A stretch of DNA of 64,000 nucleotides from Sphagnum compactum (lineage: Eukaryota > Bryophyta > Sphagnopsida > Sphagnales), in assembly GCA_965153455.1 (NCBI GenBank), contig OZ234501.1:15178855-15242854 (forward strand), given 5' to 3'. Under the pieces are notes generated by a model. It was not told where the DNA came from, made no database searches, and saw only the letters and a list, made by a program, of their open reading frames with translations. Shown in pieces: positions 1-10,469 of the stretch. Numbering within the stretch: the stretch's first letter is position 1; each line of letters begins with the position of its first letter. Made by a program: the position numbers and the translations under genes.

Positions 1-3000
1 ATGAAGTTATTGTCAATGTTGTGCTTGTAAATGGTTTAGGACTTACACTCAAGTGTAAGTGTAAAAATAGATACACTTTTATGGTTTTACATAACCATGT
101 AAAATAATGTAAGTGTAAAAAAATACATTTAGGGTTTTATGTGGTTGTGTAAAACAAAGTTAAAAAAATGTGATTTCTACTTGGAGAAGGTGGGGAATTT
201 CATAGTTTTTATGGTGATAGGCCAACCAAATGGCCCATTGCAAAACAAAAAAAAAACCCCCATCAAAACGTTTGTGCTTTGGGATACATCACAACTAATT
301 TAGTTAATTAATATGAATCACAATAAATACAATAAGTACCTAAGCTCTTGTAGAAGCTACAATAAATAGTATTCAATAATAAAAGTTATTATTGAGCACT
401 ATTTGTAAAAGTAGTAATAATAATCAAACTTACAATCAAGCAACAAGATGGGGCAAAATGTGCATTTAAGGCATTTTTAAAAATAACACCACCATAATCC
501 CATATTGATAGAAAATGCTAATGTTTGGGCACTATCATGATTTTTCTAGAAAGAGCAATCAAACACTAGAAGAAATCCCCCAAAATGCAACCAATGCATT
601 TACAATTACATATAACTAATTGTCAGTTGCAACTAGCTCTAATTGTTTTTGTAATTATTTTGCACCTTTGACCATTCTTGCGATTATGTTACAACTACAT
701 TTGCAATTAATGATTTTTTCATCCTGCACATTCGAACTTTTTCTATCAATGATTATGCCCACAAATCCCATTAGTTGCAAATGGAATCAAATTTAGTTGC
801 ATTACTAGGGTGTCAAGATAGACCCTAGTGGTATACATTGGTGTATTAAAAAACTTTTGAAAAATATGTGTACTTTAATTCTATTAGCGATAATGGGAGT
901 ATGTTTCTGATGTTGTATTTATAAATGTGTATTCAGTTTTTATTTAAGCAAATTAACTACTTGCCTACCAATATATGTTTTTTTACCTACCCAACTTAGC
1001 TTATCAACCTATCTACTTATATGTTTACCTACCTAACATAAGCTACCTACTTATTAATTAATTAAAATATTTTTAATTAATTGATAATCAATAGTTCACA
1101 CTTACTATTTATAATTAATTGTTCAATATATTAGTTCTTTATGAACTATTATTCATTATTTGTAACAAACTAATTAGTTAAATATTATTTAATTCATAAT
1201 GGTTAATGTAATAATATTTTAGTTATTAATATATTTATGAACTATTCATCAATAATTTATAATTAACTCATTAGTTAATTGTTGGTTAGTTAATGATTAT
1301 TAATAAGTTAACATTATTATTATTATTATTATTATTCAAGAAATTTAAATCATTGATTTATTATATTATTAAAATAATTATTTATTATTTATTAATTACT
1401 TCGTATTTTAGTTATTTATTTGATCATTTTTAAACCAATAATGAAATCTTATAACTAATGAGCTAGATAATTAATTCATATGTATATAATAATAATTAAT
1501 TCGTGGATTCTTTATTATTTATGAAAACAGTATTTGATAACTCATAACTAATTTTTTTTAATTATTTTTTCTATTTAAATCTTTCATATTTTTAAATTTC
1601 TGAACTATTAATTAATAATGTATAACTATCATGTTAGTTGGTAATTATTTAAATATTAATTACTGATTGTTTAATATATTAGTTATTTATCTGATTATTT
1701 AAATTATTAATGAGAATTTATAACTATACAACCAATCCCAAAAAAATGAATTATTGACAACCATGAAAGAAATTGAGCCCTATGATATAATATATGAACA
1801 TGCATTTCAAACAACAACAAAAAAAAACATCGATACATGATTTTCTCAACAAACTATAGATGAATGTATATCATATGAAGAATTCTCATCAAACATGAAA
1901 AAATAAAACAATGAATGATTAAGTAGATGATATTCTTTATGAAAAAAAAAAATCCATCAATTCCATTACATATCTTTTTAATAGGCAGTGCAAGCACAAG
2001 AAAAACTTTCACATTCATGTGCATCATATAAAACATGTTAAGATATTATATAAAAGATATGCCGAATGTTGACCCTATAAAACCCAAATCATGAATATAA
2101 CCTACCCATGAAAAGTTGCATTCAACATCAATAGTATAACTCTACATTTTTCACTTGCTATGGCTTTAAATAAATCTTCAATGAACCAAAACCACTAAAT
2201 GATGAAAAACGCACGACACTTTAACAAAAACTTATGATTAATTATGATTATTATTTATTGACAAAATATCTTTAGTTGGTAATATAATCTTAAAATTTGT
2301 CAATCATAAATTATAAACTATAAAACAACTCACAATCAATTTATGGGTTGTCTTGATGTTATTATGACAAAAGATTTTTTATTGAGTTTTTCTAGTTTGA
2401 AATTCTTGGATTTTCAAATCACAAATTAATGGGTTGAATAACTTAGGTATAAATTTTTGTTATGAAAACATCAAATGTTATGAATTAAAACAAGTTATAG
2501 GACAAAAATATACAAATTTAATTAACATTTTAAATAGGTTTTGAACTACTTCACACACTTTTGAAGACATAAATTTCATCAATAAAATTTGTTTCAAACC
2601 ACCACCCATTGATAGTACATTACCACATCTATTTTACACAAACACCAAAATAACAACACATAACAAAAGAATATTTGAAAAAAAACCTAGTGAAACATTC
2701 AAATTTGTTGCACAAGATATCCACCCTAACATTTGTCCTTTTCATTTTAAATTATCAATGTTCCCAAGGGAACAAGTGGCCTTTGTTGTGAACTATTCCT
2801 CCAAAAAATAACATTAGTAAAATTGTGTGTTGGAAATGCAACATCAAATGGTATTGTAAATGGCACAAATGGCACTTTTCAATACAATACAAAAACTTGT
2901 TTGAAAACATTGATATGGATACATTTTTGCAATCCACAAATTGGAAGTAATACAAGAATTCAATACTCACAAACACATAAAAATTTCCCTACACTTGAAA

Positions 3001-3210
3001 AAACTTGGACACCAATTTAATGAAAAATTGCAAAAATACAAATAGGTAATAACCTTTATCATATTATTATAAAAATTTCCAATTCAACTAGTTGTTAGTC
3101 AAACCATACATCATGCACAAGGTTTAACACTTGATTATCTTGCTTTTGACCTTCATGGTGTAACAAAACATGGATCAGCATACATAACAATATTTCGAAT
3201 TTGTTCGACA

Positions 3211-3258
<48 letters not shown>

Positions 3259-5228
3259 CATTATCCAATAAAAAATTTCAAGTTTATTTTATTGTAGAAA
3301 AAGAAATGTTTCGTCTTAAAACACACCCATGATACAAATTAACAATTGAATTTTAAAATCTCACCGTAAGGGATCCATAGTGATACAATTTTCAAACACT
3401 CATTCTTTGAGTTTACATTTTAAAGACAATTTAATATATCCAAATATGTTGACATCTCATATCTTTTGTTTCAATGAAATAAGAATTCAAAACATTCATG
3501 CACAAACGAATTAATCTAAAATGCACTTTCAAAAAAGTTGAAGATTTTGTCATGTTACCATGGATGAAACAATGCTAGTGATTCAATTATGTCCTTAAAA
3601 AAAACAATTTTTATAACAAATTCAAGTGCAAAATTTATTATTGTGTTCTTCAACAAAAACACACGAGAAACATTATACATCATTGTAATCTATAAACCAT
3701 CAAATATGTAAACAAACTATTTCATTTATATTTTAGAAACTACATTAAAACAAAGTTCTTACAAATTGCCCCACTATAGTAATTGGAGATTTTAATATAA
3801 ACATGAACTAACATCTACATTTCAATTAACAACATTATGAAACTACATGGATAAACATAACTTAAATTATTAGTTTTGAAAGTACAACCTTCAATAATAC
3901 ACAAATAAATCATATATGGACTAATGCACTAGCACAATAATGTCATGTGAATCAATAGAAGCTTATTGGATAGATCACAAACCAATATATATTGCATTTA
4001 AATTGCCTGACTTTGTTATTCAATTAATCTTACCATAGATTAAAATACAATTTTATTAAAAAACACAACATATTTAGAAATGAAACATATTTCAAAATTT
4101 CAAGTTCTACAAAAAAAAATTCACATAATATTACCGTTTTATTTGAAGAAAAAAATTATCATTATTAATTTGAAATTTTATAATAATTTTATAATAATAA
4201 TATTTCCGAGTCAATTATTCATCCCAATCATTTCAAATAGTCATGTTTAGTTTAGTAAATTTAGTTGTTTTAAAAAAATGTTCCAAACAATAGATATAAG
4301 AAATAGGTGCAAGTTTGTGCTCATATATGACACCATACACATGTAATATTCTAAATGAACATGTTTGAACACAAAATGAAAGATATTTTTATAAATATTT
4401 TTGTTAGCGTGTTAATTACCAAATGCCAAATTTATGTTCAACATTAAACATGTACATCATCATTCTTCAATCCATAAATTAGTAAGGTCCACAATACGGT
4501 CCACATGTTAATGACGCCTTACTTTATGAACAATCCAATTACTCATTATTTTAAATATTTTTAGGTGGGTATTTTGAATTGGTCATTGTGAATGTTATAT
4601 AGGAAGTATTCATAAAGGTCATTTAATTTAATTTTATTTGGGTTGGTGACATTTTTGATCCAAGGTTAACCAAGGTTGGATCAAAATGTCGCATGAGCTC
4701 TATTTTGATATCATCATCCTAAAATGAGGTTTCAAATGTATCTATTAATGAAGGTAGTTTGTGTGTTTTGTTTGTCATGTTGATATCTCCCAAACAACAA
4801 TGTCCCCTATCACTGCGCTTTTGGTATCATTGGAAAGCCTTTGATAAGTAAGGTGCACTTTGGTTACACAATATTTCAAATTACAATACAAAAGTTATTG
4901 GATATTGAACAATTTTGTCAAAAGAAATTCAACAAAATAAAAACTCAAAACTTAATGAAAATTGAAAAACACCTTAATACTCTTGAAACGTCCCTTGATG
5001 AATGTGATTTCTTGAAGGTAATTTTCTAAATTTTAGACCTAAAGTGAGGGGAGATATTAAAAGTTTGAGTATTTTTTTGTCATTGGAAATTAATTTAAAA
5101 TAGTTTTTTTTTACAATTGGACCAATGGCACACACCACACTAGTAGAGGTAAAATGATTGTAAAGGAGTTTGGCTTTCAAAGGTAAATAAATCATAGTGA
5201 AAAATGGTCATGTTAAAAAAAAAACAAG
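1..5228. other. AT-rich gene-free region
   Basis: No exon with convincing coding character is visible on either strand. The sequence is strongly AT-rich with long A and T runs, ATT/TTA-rich stretches around 1070-1700 (including an ATT run near 1314-1335) and a TA dinucleotide run near 3213-3255. The short open frames are low-complexity and encode nothing I recognise. It resembles decayed transposon or intergenic sequence and matches the character of 51.6-59.5 kb. Confidence 0.7.
3213..3255. repeat. (TA)n microsatellite
   Basis: About twenty uninterrupted TA dinucleotides lie in AT-rich intergenic DNA. Confidence 0.9.
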
Positions 5229-5386
5229 GGGTGTGTCACATTGTGGCCTTGCCATTTACATTAAAAAGTATCTTAAGGCAAAAGAAGAATTATGAAAATT
5301 CAAAAAATTTCACCATGTAAAAAATATAATCTTCAAAAAATCCTCTAAAAGAAATCCTCTAAAATCCTTCAAGCTATTATAACTCT

Positions 5387-5595
5387 ACACCATAGTACCT
5401 TGGCCATTTCAACACATGTTCGTCGAATAATTAATTAATTTTGAAACATTCATTTAAACAAATGAAATATTCCTATAAATATATCCATTATTTTCCTTCA
5501 CAATATTTTTGGATTGGAAGAAATAATTTTTGCAAATTTCAACATTTCTAAAAAATAACATACTTAGTGTCGAACTGGCCAAGGTACTAAGGTAA
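5387..5595. mobile_element. MITE with ~22-bp terminal inverted repeats, TA-type target
   Basis: The left end TAGTACCTTGGCCA (from 5393) is the exact reverse complement of the right end TGGCCAAGGTACTA (ending 5589). The inverted similarity runs about 22 bp with two mismatches. The interior (~160 bp) is AT-rich and non-coding. Copy B of the host repeat lacks this segment at the matching point, and the flanks fit a TA duplication. A related element lies at 7035-7227. Superfamily is unassigned; a TA target would fit Tc1/mariner-like or related DNA transposons. Confidence 0.75.
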
Positions 5596-5713
5596 TAACT
5601 AATCTCAAGTTTCAACACGAACCAAAATATCATCTTTTTCAAAAATCCTCATAATAAAAATAGACCTATTATTATTTTTTACCTATTACGGGCCAAAATC
5701 CCTTAAGCTACTA

Positions 5714-6005
5714 TCTTATATATTAATTCAGTAAGTCTGTCTGTGCGTGTGTCTGACACGACAATTCTAACCGGCCTCTGCATTTTCTATGGCAGAACCG
5801 GGCTAGCAAGGGGGGGGCCAGCACGAGGCGAGAAGTTAATTATATATAACAGGGGAACGGGGGGAAGGATCAACGGGTTAAAGAATCGGAGTGAAAAATG
5901 CGAAGGAGGGGGGGGGGTCAACGGGGTAAAGAACCGGAGTGGGCAATGGGAAGGACTGGGCGGGGAGGAACTCGATGGGTGCACATTGCACCGGGTTCAC
6001 ACTAG
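5714..6005 (+). mobile_element. Non-autonomous Helitron, 292 bp
   Basis: The element begins TCTTATATATTAATTC and ends CTAG, followed by host T. A 6-bp-stem hairpin (ggtgca-cat-tgcacc, 5978-5992) ends nine bases before the terminal CTAG, as is usual for Helitron 3' ends. Removing it joins 'ctacta' to 'tactctataatg', exactly the uninterrupted sequence in copy B near 13180-13200, so the insertion lies between A and T with no duplication. The interior is GC-rich and carries no Rep/helicase, so it must have moved in trans. Confidence 0.85.
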
Positions 6006-6030
6006 TACTCTATAATGAATCTAAACACAA

Positions 6031-6780
6031 TAAATATCCTTAAGGGCCTTCGTAGTAGGCTAAGGCCAACACCGAACCATTGCCAATGTGGACATAAGGA
6101 AGAATCTACTTTGTAAAGTTCCGAGGGGTGGGCTTTACGGGAATCGGGCCATGCTCGACTCTCCCTTGTGAGGCCCCTAAAGCCCGCTCTACCGGGGTTT
6201 ACACTACACTTTTGGCTTTGCCTAAAAAGATTTATAAATATAACTTCCGAAAGATAAATCAAGGTCTCGGAATCCAAATTTATCATTAGGTCTTTCGGTT
6301 CTAAGTGCCATAAGATAGAGAGGTGGAGAGTTGAGAGTGAAAGTCGGGATTCAGGAAATCACCGAGTGAGTTCTTACCACCCCCTCATTACGGGATAGAC
6401 ATAAAAATTTATAAACCCTCGCCCCCCACCACCCCCCCCCCCCCTCCCCCCAAAAGGAAGTTGGGTTCTGGGTCCGTTGGATGCCAATATGAGCCACGAA
6501 CGTGCAACAATCGATTTTGTCTGTAAGGGGATAACGACGAACTACAACAAAAAGGGGATTTGCACCCAACCCGCTTGGGGCAAGTGCGGTATGGTTTCAT
6601 TGGTTCCTTTACGAACAACAAACAAAAGCATTCACTTCCGAGTGTGAGACGGACGGTTGAGGGACCCATGAGAAACTCAATAAACGAACCCACACAACAC
6701 ACCTTTAACTATCCCATTGGTCATCCACTTGCCACAAATTGGGTTCCGTAATTGATTTGGAATTAGTTCAATGATGAACA
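6031..6780. other. GC-richer segment of unknown origin
   Basis: This stretch is clearly less AT-rich than its flanks, with motifs such as 'ggcccctaaagcccgctctaccgggg' in pieces and a C run near 6430-6447. Its composition and short GC hairpins recall organelle intron DNA, but I could not match a gene or an intron core. A nuclear insertion of mitochondrial DNA is possible and unproven. The open frames here have no recognisable domain. Confidence 0.35.
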
Positions 6781-6785
6781 ATCCG

Positions 6786-7005
6786 CCTTCAAAATGGCCA
6801 AATTGAAAAAACATTCAATTCAATTTGGCCTTCGAAATGACCAAATTGAAAAAAATTCAATTCAATTCAATTTGGCCTTTGAAATGGCCAAATTTCAATA
6901 GGCCTCAAAATGACCGAATGCAAAATTTCCAATCGGCCTTCAAAATCACCATATGATAAATTTTTGATGGGCTTTCAAAATGGCCAAATTGATAAAATTT
7001 TCATT
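6786..7005. repeat. Degenerate tandem repeat, TTGGCC-TTCAAAATGGCCAAATTG type
   Basis: About five degenerate units repeat a 'ggccttcaaaatggccaaattg' core followed by an A-rich and 'ttcaattcaattt' spacer. Unit length drifts between roughly 40 and 60 bp. Each core is itself partly palindromic (GGCC...GGCC). Confidence 0.7.
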
Positions 7006-7034
7006 GCTCACTACTTGTACAAAGCGAACCATCT

Positions 7035-7227
7035 TACCTTGGCAACTTCGACAAATGTCTATTGGATAATTAATTAATTAAATTTGAAAATTTCATTTTG
7101 ACATATAAAATATTCTTGAAAATTCAATATTTTCCCTTCACAAAATTTTCATATTTGAAAAAATATATATTGAAAATTTCAGCACTTCTTAAAGTAATAT
7201 AATTAGTGTCAAAGTTGCCAATGTAGT
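7035..7227. mobile_element. Second MITE of the TACCTTGGC family
   Basis: The left end TACCTTGGCAACTTCGACA is matched inversely on the right (TGTCAAAGTTGCCAATGTA) with two mismatches. The interior aligns with the element at 5387-5595, sharing 'ggataattaattaatt', 'ttttcccttcacaa' and 'aatttcagca.ttct'. It is non-coding. Confidence 0.7.
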
Positions 7228-7632
7228 AGGGTAGTGTGGTACTCATATTAATTAATTAGTTGCAAAAGACCCTCAAAGTTCAATTATTTATTTATTTATT
7301 TGTGATCGACATCATTGATTGGTCAATCACAAAAAAATTAATCAAGCTTTTGGACAGTCCCAAAATAGATACAATATAATAATCTCCTCCATTTTGGGTT
7401 TGCTTATATACGTTTACAAGAGTAGCAATTAGGGCAAAGGGTATGTGAGATAGAGTGAGGTGCAATTGGGAACATTTTGGGGAACACGTTGAGAACTTGG
7501 GGAACATGTGAGAACTCATCGGGAACTCAATGGGAACGCATTAGGAACCAAAAAAAAATCCCCAAAACCCCCACTTGCTAATTCCTAAATAGTAACTGGC
7601 GTTAAATGATGCTAATTTCCAGGTACCTGAAA

Positions 7633-7700
7633 AGATTCGAACCCACGACCGAACAGTTCTGCAAGATCGTGGAGACCTACCAAAGGTAGTGAGGATTTAA
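7633..7700 (-). repeat. tRNA-like / SINE-type fragment with B-box
   Basis: On the minus strand the sequence GGTCGTGGGTTCGAATC is a textbook tRNA T-arm and polymerase III B-box. The 3' half of the T stem (CTTTT) does not pair and no clean acceptor or anticodon arm can be folded, so this is not an intact tRNA. A tRNA-derived SINE remnant or decayed tRNA copy is the likeliest reading. Confidence 0.45.
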
Positions 7701-8453
7701 GCTAGGGCCCTTCATGGATGAGAGATAAATCATCCATCTTCTGTGGACGATATATATAACCATCCATGAAGACGTCATTCGCTAGTATGTTATCTGAACA
7801 TTAACGGAGTGCCTCGTCAACAGAGATGGGATTTGATGTCCATGAAGATTAGATTCGTCATCCATCTGGGTGGTTTCTTGTCACTGTAATGCGGGATTTC
7901 AGGAAACGGGCTGAATGAGAAAACTGCTGCCCGTTGCCCCTCTGCCCGTGGGGTCGTCTCTCTCCTCTCTCTCTCGCTCTCCTTCCCTTTGAGGTTTGGT
8001 GCGCTTTCATCGCTGCTGTTGCGCCTTTGCTCGTGTTTTGTTCCACGTTTTGCTCGTTGTCCAGTTGCTTGCGGGAGCCTTTTTGGATGTCCTTGTTACG
8101 GAGCTTCGATCTTTCAAGGTTTTCTTTACGGTTTTTGGTCTCTTTTTCAGTAGGTTTTTGTTTCTTTCTTCACTTCTTGACAGGGGCTTTGTGCGTGGTA
8201 ACTGTCGCGTCTCTATGGAAGTCACAAAGGTTCTAGTCGTCTAAGGTTTTTTTCCCCTCGTCTCTCCTTCCCTCATGCTGTCTTCCAGACGTTTCTCTTT
8301 TCTTCGCCTGGAAGAAGAGTTGACGCTCCCGCATTTTCCTTAACAGTGGGGCGGCGGCTCCAGTGAGGGTTTGGGGACGCGTGGGATTCAGGGTAGATCT
8401 GAACTCAAAGGAAAGGGTTTTTCTTCGGGACGAGAATTCGGTATCTGAATAGT
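7701..8453 (+). promoter_or_regulatory. Promoter and 5' leader of the CONSTANS-like gene
   Basis: The AT-rich intergenic DNA ends near 7.86 kb and gives way to C/T-rich sequence with CTCTCTCTC tracts, typical of plant leaders, running up to the ATG at 8454. An open frame at 7934-8236 is T-rich, matches nothing I know and is taken as untranslated leader. No TATA box can be fixed with confidence. Confidence 0.45.
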
Positions 8454-10469
8454 ATGCCGAAGCCGTGTGATGCTTGCCACGCATCAAGTGCGGTTGTGTA
8501 CTGTCGAGCGGATGCGGCGTACCTTTGTGTAGGCTGCGATGGCAAAGTGCACGGCGCAAACAAGCTTGCCTCTCGTCACGAGCGCGTGTGGATGTGTGAG
8601 GTCTGTGAGCTTGCACCGGCAGTAGTCACCTGCAAAGCCGATGCGGCTGCCCTTTGTTTCTCGTGCGACAACGACATCCATTCTGCAAACCCCCTTGCTC
8701 GTCGCCATGAGCGTGTCGCTGTGGTTCCTTTCTTCGAGTGTCCTAACGTAGCTAAAGTGGTGCACATCAATGCCATGAACGTTGCCGTTCCTGTCATCGA
8801 CTGCTGCGATGTGATTAAGGCCGATAACGAAACCTCGGCGGTCGAGGCGTCGTGGCTTCTTCAGAATCCCAAGCGACCCGGAGAAGCCTTGATGAAAGGC
8901 AAGACTACTCTTGCCGCAGTTTCCTTGTCCTTTTTCTTTTCTTTCTCGTTGAGTGCATAGCCCGGTGCGAGGCATGGCGGTAGTCGTCACTAGCAAACAG
9001 AGTAGAAGGAATCTTAGCACCGAGTTCGTCTTTACTGGATTTCCTGGCTTCGACCTTATGTGTACCCCATGCCTGGAATTTGCTACATGAAGCTCTGGCC
9101 ATTTCTTTTATGATGCAGATGATGATCTGGGCTTGTTGTCTGCTTCATACCTTGAGCGGCAGTACAGTGCAAAATCGCAGAAGGAGAAGTTCAAAACCAA
9201 GGCAGAGTTGTATGAAGCAGCAGACCTGTTCCCAGATGTGGACCCTTACCTGGATCTGGACTATGCAGCAGCCATGGGTGATGCTACTACCCAAGTTGGG
9301 GCCGATAGTCTGGTTCCAGTACACAACTCCTCGTCCACTGCTGACAATCCTGGCCAACCCTCACTCATCCATGCACAATCCCATGTGACATCATACTCTG
9401 AGTTGCCTCAGAATAATGGCTACTACCATGGTGCTTCTTCTCTTAGCCATAGTGTAAGTTTTCCCAATTCTTGCTGCTGATTGGTTTGTTAGTGGAAAGC
9501 AATTTTTGGGTCTTCATGACAAATTGGGGTTGTTGCATCCACAAATTAAATCTCTGTGTAGTGAAAACTCTAAAGCTTACAGCATCTCTGATTGATATTA
9601 AAGGAAACCAGTTTCCATGAGTGATGACATATTGTCACTGTAGCATAAGATTCCAATTCCTGCTGGTTTGTGTGTGGCTCTAGAAACAGATTTCAGTCTT
9701 CAAGAAAAGCTGCAGCTGTTGCTTCTCAAGTCCAATCTCTGTATAGTGGGCTCTAAAGCTAATAGCATGTATGCTTGATATCAAAGTTACCTGTCAAAGT
9801 TACCCCAGCATCCCTGAAACAAAGATTACACAACATATATCAAGTGTTCCAACAGACATTTCCTGATTTTACTCTGTAGGCCTTATCTTGGCTGTCTATG
9901 CTTTCAATATTTGTTTAAGATATATGTCTGCACACTTGTGATCCCTTGGTTCATAGCTTGCTGGACAAATTTTTTTGGGTCATCTTTTTCTTGAGACTTG
10001 CCACAGAAAGATCTGTATCTAAAGGTCTGGAGTTCCTAGCTCTGGCATATGCTCCTTTCACCAGTTTTCAACACAGTTGGACCACAGTCATGCACGAGTA
10101 CTGATGGTGTTGCTTTCTTCATGCCAGATTTCATCATCTTCCATTGATGCGGGTGTTGTTCCTGACTCTAGCTCAAGTGACATATCTCCCCCCACTGAAG
10201 GGTCCCCAGGGATGCTGGAGTATCCAGCCCCGACAGTGCCTGCTGGTGGTCCAGGTGAGACAATGGCACGTGAAGCACGGGTCATGAGATACAAGGAGAA
10301 AAGGAAGAATCGTAAGTTTGAGAAGACCATCCGGTATGCCTCAAGGAAGGCGTACGCCGAAAGTCGCCCTAGAATCAAAGGAAGATTTGCTAAGCGCACA
10401 GACTCAGATACAGAGTTCATGTTTCCAATGGTCCCTGATGCCAGTTTTGGTGTTGTGCCCACCTACTAG
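8454..10469 (+). CDS. COL: CONSTANS-like zinc finger protein (two B-boxes + CCT)
   Basis: Exons 8454-8898, 9119-9453 and 10128-10469 give 373 aa. Two adjacent N-terminal B-boxes (about residues 5-45 and 48-88) carry the C-x2-C...C-x2-D...C-x2-C...H...H zinc ligands. The middle part is acidic ('[10 protein letters not shown]'). A CCT domain (about 318-362) begins [19 protein letters not shown]. The protein ends in FGVVPTY, matching the VP motif that in CONSTANS-type proteins binds COP1. The family comprises nuclear light- and photoperiod-linked transcription regulators that bind DNA through CCT with NF-Y subunits. The start fits the family N-terminus. Intron 1 uses a GC donor (AAAG|GCAAGA) with acceptor TGATGCAG, the pair I found that keeps phase. 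Intron 2 is GT-AG. Confidence 0.92.

Larger units (their letters stand above)
5229..6030. repeat. Dispersed repeat copy A, interrupted by a MITE and a Helitron
   Basis: Three blocks (about 5229-5386, 5596-5713 and 6006-6029) match, in the same order and strand, the continuous repeat at 12930-13216. Shared landmarks are 'gtgtgtcaca', 'ttacattaaaaagtatc', 'cttcaaaaaatcctctaaaag', 'atctcaagtttcaacac', 'gggccaaaatcc' and 'actctataatgaatctaaac'. The two gaps relative to copy B are filled by a TIR element and by a Helitron. The repeat itself has no coding sequence and its class is unknown. Confidence 0.8.

Noticed and set aside
5743-6015. Gly/Arg-rich open frame
   Set aside because: It lies wholly inside the 292-bp Helitron and arises from its G-rich interior; no domain.
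7633-7700. Intact tRNA gene
   Set aside because: The T-arm word is perfect but the T stem does not close and no acceptor or anticodon arm folds.
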